The position numbers were made by a program, and so were the translations under genes. Below, in pieces: positions 29,481 through 39,290 of a DNA stretch of 51,900 nt (its first letter is position 1; each line of letters opens with the position of its first letter). The DNA lies in contig BGKB01000261.1 in NCBI GenBank assembly GCA_003116975.1, forward strand, positions 1 through 51,900, given 5' to 3'. Under the pieces are notes generated by a model. The model did no database searches. It saw only the letters and a program-made list of their open reading frames with translations, and was not told the origin of the DNA. Source of the DNA: Aurantiochytrium sp. KH105 (lineage: Eukaryota; Sar; Bigyra; Thraustochytrida; Thraustochytriidae).

Positions 29481-29935
29481 ATGTACTAATCTAAATCAGC
29501 CAGGACGAAAGATTCTTTTGTTTTTGTAGACAGACGAATGCCCGGCACGTCCATGAAGGGTCGTAGTGTCTGTGAGATCAGGCAGGAGACGATGAGACGA
29601 TGGCTCGCTGCGACACCATGCGAGCCAGCCGTCGAGCACGCTCACGGAAGAAGTCTCTGATGATGCGGAATGCCTAATCGCCTGAGGTTTGGGGGAGTGG
29701 GAGAACGAGGAGTAGAAGGGAGGAGGGAGGAGGAGCTGGGATTGCCAAAGCTGGAAAAGAAGAAAAATGAAGAGAGAGGACGTTTATACGCGCCCTTCTG
29801 TCTGTCAATCAATCTGTCATTCTGTGTGCCTGGAGAATGTGGTTTGGAAGTGGCGGTATCGCAGAAACGCATGTACTTTCTGGAGGCTGTGACAGATGTC
29901 CAAGCATCGCGTAGAATGACCGGAGCCAGAATTGT

Positions 29936-32188
29936 TTAGGAGTCGTTTTCGGCCTCCTTGTACTTGCGGATGAGCTCCTCGGCCTCGTGCTGAGGCATAG
30001 CCTCGTGAGCCTTGAACTCCATGGTGAACTCGCCCTTGGCCTGAGTCGCCGAGCGGATCTCCGTCGAATAACCAAACATTTCCTTGAGGGGAACCTCGCA
30101 CTGAATCGTCGCAAGATCGTCCTCCATGTCGGACTCGAGAATGGTGCCGCGGCGACGGTTGATGCCACCGACGACCGTACCCTGGTACTCTTCGGGAACC
30201 TGGATCTCGACCTTCATGACGGGCTCGAGCACCACAGGGCCGGCTTCGTTCACGGCCTGGCGGAAAGCACCGCGAGCAGCGAGCTTGAAGGCCATCTCGT
30301 TCGAATCGACAGAGTGAGCCGAACCATCGACGAGCACAACCTTGACGCCCTGGAGCGGATGGCCAACAATGACGCCCTTCTCCATGGACTCCTGGAATCC
30401 CTTCTCCACGGAGGAAACGTACTCTGGCGGAATGGCGTTACCGATCATCTGGTTCAGAAAGACAAACTCCTTGCCCTCCTGGATCTCCTCCTCAGAAAGA
30501 GGCTCAATGTAACCCTCAACGCGACCGAACTGACCGGAACCACCAGATTGCTTCTTGTGCGTGTAGTTGAACTCGGCACGCTGCGTAATGGTCTCACGGT
30601 AGTTGACCTGGGGCATGCCAGCGATGGTGTCGACCTTGTACTCACGGCGCATGCGCTCGAGGTAGACCTCGAGGTGCAGCTCGCCCATACCGGAAATGAT
30701 AGTCTCCTTGCTCTCGTTGTCGACCTTGACACGAAAGGTCGGGTCCTCACGTTGGAAGCGCTGCAGCGCCTTTCCAAAGTTGCCGCTCGAGTCCGAGCGG
30801 TCCTTGGGCTTGATCGCGAGGCTCACCACAGGCTCTGGAACGAACATGGTCAACATGGACGGGTTAAAGTCCTTGATATCAGCGTCGCAAAAGGTGTCGC
30901 CCGAGCTGCATTCAATTCCGAAGAGGGCGGCGATCTCGCCAGGGCCAACCTCGTCGACATCTTCCATCTCCTCCGAGTGCATGCGCACGACACGGGGCAG
31001 CTTGACGCGCTTACCCGTGGTGGAGTTCCGGATGAACATGCCGCGCTTCAGGGAACCCTGGTAGACACGCACGTAGGTAAGCTGGCCAAAGCGGCTTTCT
31101 TCGAGCTTGAAGGCGAGGGCGACCAGAGGTGCCTTGGCGTCGCAGGCGAGGGGCTTGCTCGCCTCCTCGTCAGCCAGATCGAGGTAGCTGTACTTCATGT
31201 CAAGCGGGGACGGAAGAAAGTTCTCCACGCCGTCGAGAAGTGGTTGCACGCCACGGTTCTTGAAAGCGCTGCCCATAAAGACGGGCACAAAGGTGTTGGC
31301 AATGGTCGCGCGGCGGATGGCGGCGCGCAGAGCGTCGGGCTCCGGCATTTCCTCCATGAGGAAAAACTCTTCCATTTCCTCATCGACCTCGCCGAGGCGC
31401 TCGAGGAGCTCCATGCGGCGCATCTCAACCTTGTCCGCGAGATCCTCCGGGATCGGGCCCTTACGCACCTCCTCGCCATTGGGGCCGTGAAAGGTGTACG
31501 CCACCTGGTCCACAATGTCCACAATGCCATCGTGATTCTCCTCGAGGCCAATTGGGACCTGCATCATGGCAGCGTTGAGGCGGAGCTTCTCGCGAATGGC
31601 GTCAAGGACCTTGTCCGGATTGGCGCCCATGCGATCGAGCTTGTTGATGAAGGCGACGCGCGGGACATTGTAGCGCTTCATCTGACGGTCAACGGTGATA
31701 CTCTGCGACTGCACACCGCCCACACTGCAGAGCACCATGATGGCACCGTCCAGCACGCGCAGTGCGCGTTCGACCTCGACGGTGAAGTCGACGTGGCCAG
31801 GTGTGTCAATAATGTTGATGTTCGTGTCCTTCCACTGGGTATAGGTGGCGGCAGACTGAATCGTGATGCCCTTTTCACGCTCGAGCTCCATGCTGTCCAT
31901 CTTGGCGCCCTTGTTCGGGTCCTTGCCCTTGACTTCGTTGATGGCATTAATGCGGCCCGTGTAAAAGAGAATGCGCTCTGTCAGGGTCGTCTTGCCGCTG
32001 TCAATGTGCGCCGAGATGCCAATGTTGCGGAGAAGTTCCGAGTTGGCCTCCCCCGCGAGGCCACGCGTCTGCATGCCAATCGCCGCGAGGGCTGCGACCT
32101 CGGTCTGCCGCTGGCCAGGCATAGCTTGCCTGGCCAGAGCACCTCCGAGGACGCGCGCGCCGCGCGTCGCCGCCATAAAGCTCGCCAT
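29936..32188 (-). CDS. GFM1: Mitochondrial elongation factor G1 (mtEF-G1)
   Basis: 750 residues from the ATG at 32186-32188; the open frame runs 8 codons further but from a TTG. EF-G1 catalyses GTP-driven translocation on the mitochondrial ribosome. Residues 1-45 are Arg/Ala-rich without acidic residues until TE, a good mitochondrial presequence ending near [10 protein letters not shown]. GTPase motifs: G1 AHIDSGKT (60-67), G2 region EREKGITI, G3 DTPGH (128-132), G4 NKLD (182-185). Domains II to V follow, with [14 protein letters not shown] and the C-terminal EF-G fold ([34 protein letters not shown]). The length and motifs match the EF-G1 branch rather than the recycling factor EF-G2. Complete and well conserved. 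Confidence 0.96.
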   Translation of the reverse strand: MASFMAATRGARVLGGALARQAMPGQRQTEVAALAAIGMQTRGLAGEANSELLRNIGISAHIDSGKTTLTERILFYTGRINAINEVKGKDPNKGAKMDSMELEREKGITIQSAATYTQWKDTNINIIDTPGHVDFTVEVERALRVLDGAIMVLCSVGGVQSQSITVDRQMKRYNVPRVAFINKLDRMGANPDKVLDAIREKLRLNAAMMQVPIGLEENHDGIVDIVDQVAYTFHGPNGEEVRKGPIPEDLADKVEMRRMELLERLGEVDEEMEEFFLMEEMPEPDALRAAIRRATIANTFVPVFMGSAFKNRGVQPLLDGVENFLPSPLDMKYSYLDLADEEASKPLACDAKAPLVALAFKLEESRFGQLTYVRVYQGSLKRGMFIRNSTTGKRVKLPRVVRMHSEEMEDVDEVGPGEIAALFGIECSSGDTFCDADIKDFNPSMLTMFVPEPVVSLAIKPKDRSDSSGNFGKALQRFQREDPTFRVKVDNESKETIISGMGELHLEVYLERMRREYKVDTIAGMPQVNYRETITQRAEFNYTHKKQSGGSGQFGRVEGYIEPLSEEEIQEGKEFVFLNQMIGNAIPPEYVSSVEKGFQESMEKGVIVGHPLQGVKVVLVDGSAHSVDSNEMAFKLAARGAFRQAVNEAGPVVLEPVMKVEIQVPEEYQGTVVGGINRRRGTILESDMEDDLATIQCEVPLKEMFGYSTEIRSATQAKGEFTMEFKAHEAMPQHEAEELIRKYKEAENDS

Positions 32189-33054
32189 CTTCTTCCACAC
32201 CAAGCCAACCAAGCCAAGTCAGCCAAGCCAGGTCCCTCGGCCTGTGTTCTGGGCCCGCGGCCTTGCCTCGCCAGCAGCACCAGCACCAGCAAGATTGGAG
32301 TCTGCGACGGAGAGTCTCCGTCTCGTCTCGCCTCGCCTCGCCTCGTCTTGCTTGGCCTGCCTCCAGCAGCAGCAGCAGCGTCGGCAGCACTGCCTGCCAG
32401 TGGTGGGTGGTTCTGCCAAAATGCCGATGGAACCTCTGGACTCTGAAGAACCCCAATTTGCACAACCCATTTGCAAAGCGCGCAACTCCTTTGCAAGTGC
32501 GGCCAGCAGCCAGAAGTAGCACGATTAGGGCACGCAGAGACAGCGATCAGAGGTGGGAACGACTGCGCCAAGCTTCTTGCCAGCGACACGGGCTGTTCGT
32601 GAAAGCTCTACGGGCGATCTGTGGCCGTTTCATGCGTGCTTGCTTTCTTCCTTTCTTATCATAGCTCTGTTGCAACTTGCTTTGGCGGCTTCAAAGCCCC
32701 GCGTGGCATTGGGGAGATGATCTCTTGCTGCTACCGAACACATGCGCAGTGCATATGGTAAGAAGCAGGTCTCGAGAGCGGTGTCCGGTACGAGAAAACT
32801 CTGCCCTTGGTTTGCGCCGTAGGTCGTCGAGGCAAGCTCAACTTCGAGTCCGCTGGGCCAAAAGTTTTTGCCAAGCTGAGCCGCCAATATTCATACCTTA
32901 CGTCCCGGACGCTGGGAGGCGGAGGCTAAGTGCCGGCGCTCGCCGGCGCAGAGGTGGTGCAGCGGTTCTGGCAAACCCCCTTTGAACCAGCCAGCGCTTG
33001 TGCCATCCACTTTCTTATACGTGCCTTGTCTGTCAGAACTGTGCGCAAATAGCC
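32189..33054. promoter_or_regulatory. Divergent intergenic region between EF-G1 and the PqiA-like gene
   Basis: 866 bp hold both promoters. Near the EF-G1 side are AAGCCAACC-type repeats (32200-32230), CAGCAC repeats (about 32270-32290) and CTCGC pentamers (32320-32346). No coding region was accepted; open frames on both strands are short and compositionally odd. Confidence 0.4.
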
Positions 33055-36000
33055 ATGGCGCGAGGGTTCGTGGCGGGAGGTCTCGCCTTTGGCGGCTTTG
33101 GGTTCATATGCGCGATCCTTACAGCGATCGTGCCAATGTGGCTCGTAAGCCGCACCGAACTCGTCGATCAGTTCTGCTGGTTTGGCGAAGGCATCTTCAT
33201 CACGAGCTACCGATGGGGTGATGACATTCCAGCGCTCAAACTTGAGTGCTCGCCACAAGCAGGCCAAGCGCGGTCCTCCTTTGAGGCCTACTGCGCTCCC
33301 TCCACACACATTCCAACCCTCGATGGCGGCAGAGTCCCAATGACCCCCAAGTTCCGTGACGAAATGTGCACGAGAACAAACGCTGCCCAAGTTCTTATTC
33401 TAGCCGCAATTGCTTTGGGAGGAGCTGCGCTTGCTTGCGGAATGCTCGCTCATGCAACGTCTCGCTTCAAGGCGCAACTTCATAGTAGCATTGGCGCCAC
33501 GCTCTGCGCCGCGACCGCCTTGATGCTAGAAGTCGCCACCTTCGTTGTCATGCAAACTTCCCCGCTGTTCGATGACGAGCACATTGCGGCGCTCGCCTCT
33601 GGCTTCGGACTCCAGTACAAGGGCGTCAGCTGCATGTATCAGATGCCTTCACTTCACTCAATTTGGGAGCAACGCAATTTCGATGGTCGAATGCAATGTC
33701 TCTTTCCTGGCCCGAGTTTCGCGCTGGCAATTGGAGCCATGATCGGTTCACTTTTTGCAAGCATTCTTTTTGGCCTCAAGTGGCACGAAGCTGCATTTGC
33801 ACGCCGGGTCACGCGCGCACATCGAAAAGAAGTACCGCGGGTCCTCGTTGACTCGCACTCGCCCCTCTTCGGCGCGAATCTCCCAGCTTCACCGTACCTC
33901 GCGCACTCGATCGAATCTTCCGGCGAAGAACATCAGCAATCTTTCGCAGAGCGCAGGGCCGGAATACCTGCAGGCCATCGAATGGACGAAGCTGATCTTC
34001 GTGAGAGACTTTTGCCCCCGGGCACAGACGCGAGCGCCGGGGCAAGCCAATACGAAACCCTGCAAGCGGCCTCGGAGCACGAAATCCTTTCACATTTTCG
34101 CTCTGACCGGCACTATTCATTGTATGGGGCCTTTCGTCGACGCTGGCGAAAGCGCGGCGCCTGCGTGCGACACCTCATCAATACCATTCCTCCGCTTCTC
34201 AACATTGCTCATGCGGTCGTCCTTGGTCTCTGGATCATGAACGGGACGGCGTTCGGAAACCTGATTCGTGTCGATGAAATCAAACTCCCCCACAATGTGC
34301 ATTTCGACAACACTTCCGCAGCGCAGCGGCTTGCCGGTCTCCTTCTCGAATTCGCTGGTAGAGAGTCGCTCCAAGGTAACATCCCGTCTCGGCAAGAGCT
34401 GATGCCGAGTAATTTTACCGTGATACAGCACATGATCGACTTTAGCCCAATCACGACACTTCAAGCGCTGTTCGATGGTGGAGCGGTCTTTATCGGGCTC
34501 ATCATCCTCGTATCCATCTTTATTTGGCCGTGCATCAAAGTGCTCATTTGGTCCATACTTTGGTACGCTCCCGCTGATGAAGTCCTTCGCGGTCGTCTTT
34601 ATTCGTGGCTCGATGCGCTGGGTAAAATCTCTCTCGCAAATCTTTACATTCTTGCCATTCTCTGCGTGTCCAATTATTTCGAACGCGACATTGTTGTGCC
34701 GTGGTTCCTCGCTCCGCTCATCATTCAACGATCCCATGCGCTTCGTGTGCGCATTTCGTTCGCAATTCAGCCCGGTTTCGGCACCTACGGATACGCGATC
34801 TCTGCCATTCTCTCGCTTCTCATGGGCCAGGCAAACCTCTCGGCTCATCGTCTCGCAAAATCTTGGGAAGAGAGACGCCGCGAGGAATCAACAAATCGTA
34901 AAGGCGAAACGCGGAGCTGGGTCATTCAAGGTTCTTCTTCCTCCTCTTCTTCGTACTCGGATTATGACAATGAACATGGCCAGGCAGAGCAAGACGATGG
35001 AGCTCTGCCCGCTGGCAGGCTGGATGCAAGCCGTGGAGGAACAATTCTCCTTTCAAATGAAGAGGCGGCCATTTCTCCAGAATGCCAACAGCCCATGTCA
35101 GAGCGACGCTCTTTGGAAGATACCCTGGACGTGCACGATACACTCCGAGTTCCTACAGATCCAAATTTAAATTCTCGTCACGACATGGAACTCGCTGGCG
35201 ACGCATTGTGGACCGAGCGCTCTGTCGAGCGTCAGGTTGCCTTTTATCGGCTGCTCGGTGCTGAGGCTTGCCAGAATCATATTTTCTCGCCAACGCCGGG
35301 AACCTTTTACCGTTGCACCCTTTTTGGCAAGGCAGTTGTGCTCACATTACTTGTGACCGCCTTGGCACTTATGGGTGTTGGCCTCTCCACACCCATTATC
35401 ACGCTTGAGCGCTCTGGGATTGTGGGGGATATTTTAATTCCCAAAGAGTCAAGAAACCTTACGCTGAGTGTCGTCGCCCTTCCCGGCGTTATTCAGGGCG
35501 CAGGACTGAACGGCGACCCCCCTGGTGCTCTGAGTTTTGGCATCGGCTTCTTTGTCATTGCAATGCCTCTTGTACACCTGGTGGGTTTGGTGCTCCTTTG
35601 GCTCGTGCCCTGGGCTCCATCCGACCAGGTGCAGTTTATGCGCGCCATTGAGGTGCTCAACGCGTGGAGCGCTGTCGACGTATTCTGTCTCATGATTGTC
35701 GCCGCATCTTTCGATCTGCGTGCATTTACGACGCATTTGATCGAAAACGGTGGCTTTCTCCCGCTCGATCAGTACCTGGAGAAACATATCCCCCACCTCG
35801 GCGCTTTCACAATCCAAGAGGAAAGACTCTTGCCCGGCTTTGGAATTTTAGTTGCTGCCGTGGTACTTGAGCGCTTTGTCGGTCATGTAGTACGGTTGCT
35901 CTTTGCAACCATGATTGCTGAGCGACGCGGGCTGCGCGAGATTGCTCTGCAGGCTCGCAAGTTCTCCTCTGTTCTGCACGAAATCCGTGCGCAGTCATTA

Positions 36001-36234
36001 GCTGGTGAAGCGCAGCAGCAACGAGCCCCAATGCTGTCGAATTCGCTTCTCCGCACGAATATGGCGATCCTGAGTCCCACAACGCGATACGTACTGGCTT
36101 CGGCTGTTCCTTCATATTTCTATGCAGGCTTACCTCTCTGTCTTTGGCGCGCGCTCGCCGCGTGTGGAATGCTACAGCGCGACTACACATTTGACGAGAG
36201 CAACCTTGGCGTTGATCCGCTGCAACTGTCGTGA
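33055..36234 (+). CDS. Polytopic membrane protein with two PqiA-like modules
   Basis: 1059 residues from an ATG in strong context (GCCATGGCG). The first ~240 residues have four hydrophobic segments in a tetraspan layout, with Cys in the outer loops (CWFGEG, YCAPS, SCMYQM, QCLFPG). A soluble, charged segment follows (about 255-375). Two related membrane modules come next: about 395-585, with IWPCIKVLIWSILWYAP then RGRLYSWLDALGKISLANLYILAIL, and about 750-970, with PLVHLVGLVLLWLVPWAP then FMRAIEVLNAWSAVDVFCLMIV. The pattern of P-L-x-K-L/V, aromatic-rich W.P loop, short amphipathic helix ending in a LG-K/W-S-x-x-D/N-x-x-x-x motif is that of bacterial PqiA (paraquat-inducible protein A) domains. 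They are separated by a Ser-rich hydrophilic linker. No PqiA Cys-rich zinc ribbon is seen. In bacteria PqiA-type proteins work with MCE proteins in lipid transport; a lipid-related role here is inference. Confidence 0.7.
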   Translation: MARGFVAGGLAFGGFGFICAILTAIVPMWLVSRTELVDQFCWFGEGIFITSYRWGDDIPALKLECSPQAGQARSSFEAYCAPSTHIPTLDGGRVPMTPKFRDEMCTRTNAAQVLILAAIALGGAALACGMLAHATSRFKAQLHSSIGATLCAATALMLEVATFVVMQTSPLFDDEHIAALASGFGLQYKGVSCMYQMPSLHSIWEQRNFDGRMQCLFPGPSFALAIGAMIGSLFASILFGLKWHEAAFARRVTRAHRKEVPRVLVDSHSPLFGANLPASPYLAHSIESSGEEHQQSFAERRAGIPAGHRMDEADLRERLLPPGTDASAGASQYETLQAASEHEILSHFRSDRHYSLYGAFRRRWRKRGACVRHLINTIPPLLNIAHAVVLGLWIMNGTAFGNLIRVDEIKLPHNVHFDNTSAAQRLAGLLLEFAGRESLQGNIPSRQELMPSNFTVIQHMIDFSPITTLQALFDGGAVFIGLIILVSIFIWPCIKVLIWSILWYAPADEVLRGRLYSWLDALGKISLANLYILAILCVSNYFERDIVVPWFLAPLIIQRSHALRVRISFAIQPGFGTYGYAISAILSLLMGQANLSAHRLAKSWEERRREESTNRKGETRSWVIQGSSSSSSSYSDYDNEHGQAEQDDGALPAGRLDASRGGTILLSNEEAAISPECQQPMSERRSLEDTLDVHDTLRVPTDPNLNSRHDMELAGDALWTERSVERQVAFYRLLGAEACQNHIFSPTPGTFYRCTLFGKAVVLTLLVTALALMGVGLSTPIITLERSGIVGDILIPKESRNLTLSVVALPGVIQGAGLNGDPPGALSFGIGFFVIAMPLVHLVGLVLLWLVPWAPSDQVQFMRAIEVLNAWSAVDVFCLMIVAASFDLRAFTTHLIENGGFLPLDQYLEKHIPHLGAFTIQEERLLPGFGILVAAVVLERFVGHVVRLLFATMIAERRGLREIALQARKFSSVLHEIRAQSLAGEAQQQRAPMLSNSLLRTNMAILSPTTRYVLASAVPSYFYAGLPLCLWRALAACGMLQRDYTFDESNLGVDPLQLS

Positions 36235-36728
36235 ACACCGACCTATTTACAATATCCTAGTGAGAGAGAACTTGAGTAATATGTACTTTTCCCTTTGTAA
36301 CGAGCGCGAACAGTTCTTGTTCTATGCACAGGAAACAATGTTCTTCTGTCGACAAGTTTGTCTTGCCCTGGTTGGTCGTGCAAGCCAGCCAGATTGTCCC
36401 GCTTACAAAACAGAATGAGTTCAATGTACCCGATGCACCCACAGTTGGTTATGCCACTCCAACCATGTTCGCGTCAAGGTCCCGGATTCAGCATGCCAGC
36501 AAGCACAGAAGAGCAGTGCAGGGGCTTGGGGAGCGAGCAACTGACGGCGGACGATCCTTTTTCGTCGTCGCCGCGCGCAAGGCACGATCGAGCAACAATG
36601 ATCGTTGAGATGCAAGCAAAACCTCAACTCTTCTCCTATTTTCTTTTTCTTTTTCCCCCTATTTCACAAGCATTAAGAAAAGCATCCGTGCATACGCATA
36701 ACTTCTCCCTTGTTCAAGAATCCTCCAC
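36235..36728. other. Spacer between the PqiA-like and Cys-rich genes
   Basis: 494 bp between tandem + strand genes. Nothing coding was accepted. T-rich runs at about 36640-36665 lie close upstream of the next start. A tRNA-like TCCGGATTC segment near 36480 was checked and rejected. Confidence 0.45.
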
Positions 36729-37226
36729 ATGACGCCCGTGCTTCTCAAGTGGCTCACGGCCATACTGCTGGTCGTGTATCAAGCAAAATGGACCGAGGCA
36801 AGCTTTCTCAGACACTCATCCGGGGAACGCGCTCTCGCTGACTTTGTTCAAGGCGTGGCAGACCGTGCCAACAACCTCTTCCGCACCGGCAGTCGGCTCT
36901 CTGGAACGATTGAGGACGGCGGGCTCCGAAAATTGGTTGAAATTCACCGCGCTCCGCGTGGAGCTCCTCCGTTGTGCCCAGGCGACAGCTGGGTAGAGGG
37001 TTTGATGGGCTGCATCGACGAAGACGATTCGCAGAACGCACTGCTTACGTGCATTGCATGCCCAAATTTGAAGCTCTTCAGCAAATGCGATCGTCAGCTC
37101 GGGAGCTACTTAGGATACTGTGAGACGTGCGCAATCGCTTCGGTTCGCGATAATTTTGCTGAAGAATGCAAACTCTGCACGTTGTCTCCGAAGCAAATGT
37201 ATGAGATCAAACGCTGCAGACCTTGA
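36729..37226 (+). CDS. Small secreted cysteine-rich protein
   Basis: 165 residues, not recognised. An N-terminal hydrophobic segment (LLKWLTAILLVVY, residues 5-17) followed by a polar turn looks like a signal peptide, with cleavage likely near residue 25. The middle is soluble. The C-terminal half has exactly ten cysteines (LCPG, GCID, TCIAC, KCD, YCETC, ECKLC, RCR), several in C-x2-C spacing, as in secreted disulphide-rich or zinc-binding modules. There is no membrane anchor or ER-retention signal. ATG at 36729. It lies 494 bp after the PqiA-like gene on the same strand, so a surface or extracellular role is plausible but unproven. Confidence 0.65.
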   Translation: MTPVLLKWLTAILLVVYQAKWTEASFLRHSSGERALADFVQGVADRANNLFRTGSRLSGTIEDGGLRKLVEIHRAPRGAPPLCPGDSWVEGLMGCIDEDDSQNALLTCIACPNLKLFSKCDRQLGSYLGYCETCAIASVRDNFAEECKLCTLSPKQMYEIKRCRP

Positions 37227-37352
37227 CGCCTCGAAAATTTTGATTTAAACCTTTTCTATCAATCTTATGCAATACGGAATTCCTGCTTACATTGGAAAGC
37301 ATCGCCATCATCGAAGAGTCAAACACGTTCGTTTTCATTTGTAAAAATGTGT

Positions 37353-38516
37353 CTATCGTGGGAAGCTCTCAGGACCGGATTGTACACGCGCTGCGAGCCA
37401 CCTTAAGAGCTTGTGCGTGGCCTCGACTTCGCTGTGTTCACGAAGCCACATAAAATGTTTTTGCTGCGCCTGCGCGGCCATTTCGCTCGCAAAGGCGGAA
37501 GAGTTTGCATTGGCTTCAGCCAAGCGAGTAGTGTCGACAAACGTGTACTGCGAGTCTGCCGAGACCCAAACGAGCCGTACCCCATCCAGATAGAGATCGT
37601 CAGCCCCGGCACCATTCGGTGCGGAAAATGAGCTGTGCGCTGCAGGTACCTGACTTGGTGCAGCGTTTTGCGAGGGGGCGCCGGGCTCTGCTCGCTTGCG
37701 CGCAGGTCCAAAGTGCAAAGTCGTACGCAAGCCGTTGCGCCACGTCAGAGTAAGCTTCTTGAGAGGTTTCCAACGCCTCCCACCATGCTCTGCGTGAAAG
37801 TCTGCTAGGCCTGGAAGACCCTTGACGACTTGCGTCAAGCTTGGCAAGGACTCCGTCGCGGCGGAAGCCGTGCCTCCCACGGGATGGCTCCCGGTGCCGT
37901 TGCCAATGCCATTATTCAGAGACTGCGCCTTTCCGCCCTTTTGAAGGCCCGACTGGCGTTTTGCCGCGTTGGTCTTGCGGCGGCGCGCTCTCTTTTTCAG
38001 CTGTCTACGCCGACGCCCAACCTCAACGTCAGGAAACAAGGTCGCGAGACGCTCGTGGAAAAAAGCGTCAGCCTCGTTCGCAGCCTTTGAAGCGGCGTCA
38101 CGCCACGCAATTTCGTTCTGCAATGAGTGTGCGATATCGCGCGATACACCCTTGATGGCAATGGATCTTGACGCCTCCGAGCTCTCGTATGTGTCAAGGT
38201 CGTTGAGCTCCTCGCCGTCCTGGTTGGGCTTTTTGTTCTTGTTCTCGCGCTGCTCGACCTCGGCGACGCGCTCGTGCAGCGTTTTCAGAAGCGTACGCAC
38301 TTCCTTTTCGTGTTCCTGCAGCAGCCCGAGCACGTGCGCTTGTCTGGCTTCTGGAGTCGCGGTCGGGCCGCCGCCGCTGCCGCTCCCGCTGCCAGGGCCT
38401 TCTCGAGGTCCCACATCGTTCGCGACCTCGAGGAGTTTGAGCAAGTTTAGGCCCCGCGCGCGCACCTGGTCGGTCACGTCTATCACCTCGCGCAAGGCCG
38501 CCTCGGGACCCTGCAT
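37353..38516 (-). CDS. Unknown protein with coiled coil and basic NLS-like block
   Basis: 387 residues, not recognised. Residues 1-30 and about 75-115 are helical (LLQEHEKEVRTLLKTLHERVAEVEQ), separated by a Gly/Ser linker. A very basic block near 178-200 (RRRRQLKKRARRRK) could be a bipartite nuclear signal. The C-terminal third contains a compact β-like part (LTLTWRNGLRTTLHFG, LYLDGVRLVWVSADSQYTFVD) and a last helix (FMWLREHSEVEATHKLLRWLAARV). The layout, short helical N-terminus plus compact C-terminus, would suit a subunit of a nuclear complex, but no family can be named. ATG at 38514-38516. Its stop faces the Cys-rich gene, 126 bp away. Confidence 0.6.
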   Translation of the reverse strand: MQGPEAALREVIDVTDQVRARGLNLLKLLEVANDVGPREGPGSGSGSGGGPTATPEARQAHVLGLLQEHEKEVRTLLKTLHERVAEVEQRENKNKKPNQDGEELNDLDTYESSEASRSIAIKGVSRDIAHSLQNEIAWRDAASKAANEADAFFHERLATLFPDVEVGRRRRQLKKRARRRKTNAAKRQSGLQKGGKAQSLNNGIGNGTGSHPVGGTASAATESLPSLTQVVKGLPGLADFHAEHGGRRWKPLKKLTLTWRNGLRTTLHFGPARKRAEPGAPSQNAAPSQVPAAHSSFSAPNGAGADDLYLDGVRLVWVSADSQYTFVDTTRLAEANANSSAFASEMAAQAQQKHFMWLREHSEVEATHKLLRWLAARVQSGPESFPR

Positions 38517-38792
38517 CGCGCTGCGCTGCTGCCCGCGCCCCCGCTGGCCGCCCGCCGCTGCACGCTGCGGCTTTGCTTGCGTGCTCTGCTCTTCTTCTTC
38601 TTCGCCTTTCTTTCTCTCTTTCTTTGTTTCATCAAAGTAGGAAATGAAAGATCAATGAAAGATTTTTTGATTTTTTTTTTGCCATCTTCTTCATCGCCCT
38701 CGGCAACCTGCATTCGATTTGATCACGCAAAACGATAACTAAAAAATTATATTTTTGGTCGAGGAGCTTTTACTGCCTAGTTCTGTTACGCT

Positions 38793-39290
38793 TTACTCCA
38801 CGAGAATGACGTCGTCGTAGCCGTCATCATCATCGTCGTCGTCGTCGTCATCATCCACCTCATCTCCGTTTCCATCGTCACCATCATCGTCGTCGTCGTC
38901 TTCCTCCTCCTCGTCCTCTTCCTCTTCCTCTTCCCCTTCTTCCTCCTCTTCATCATCATCGTCGTTTCCGTCGTCGTCGTTCCTGTGGGAGATATGCGCG
39001 ACGTTGTTGTAGTCCTCATCTTCGTCGTCGACGTCGTCGCCAACCTTTTGGTCATTCTCCTCATCGTTGTTATCGCCATTGCCGCCAGCAGCAGCATGGT
39101 CAACGTTCTCATCGTCGACAGCGCCATCATCGTCGTCGTCATCATCGTCGTCGTCGTTATTTTGATTGACGTTGCCACCAATGTGAACCTGTTCATCATC
39201 GTAGTCACCTCCATCGCCGTCACCGTCGCCAACGTTTTCATCGCCGTCATCAGCGGCAGCAGGTAGGCTATTGTCTCCTTGCTGTTGCTG
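38793..39290 (-). repeat. Acidic-tail GAT/GAC/GAG trinucleotide region
   Basis: The 3' end of the TPR-type gene. On the + strand it reads as long TCATCG/TCGTCG runs. Several perfect Asp runs of ten or more occur. Confidence 0.9.

Larger units (their letters stand above)
28754..29935. other. 1.2-kb spacer upstream of the piggyBac-derived gene
   Basis: Holds the promoter of the gene at 24173-28753 and the 3' flank of EF-G1. It is GC-rich with CCGCCG/CGCCGC runs, a 22-bp tandem repeat and a GAGAGC array (listed separately). Frames such as 28656-29405 (+) and 28814-29389 (-) are Ala/Arg-rich and were not accepted as genes. Confidence 0.5.

Noticed and set aside
32189..32212. EF-G1 start eight codons upstream
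   Set aside because: That codon is TTG; the ATG at 32186-32188 has a good context and a complete presequence follows.
29987..32446. 819-residue + strand open frame opposite EF-G1
   Set aside because: Exact antisense of a highly conserved gene; its His/Leu/Asp-rich sequence is the shadow of biased codon use.
36470..36500. tRNA T-arm-like segment (TCCCGGATTCA)
   Set aside because: No matching acceptor stem, D-arm or B-box consensus around it.
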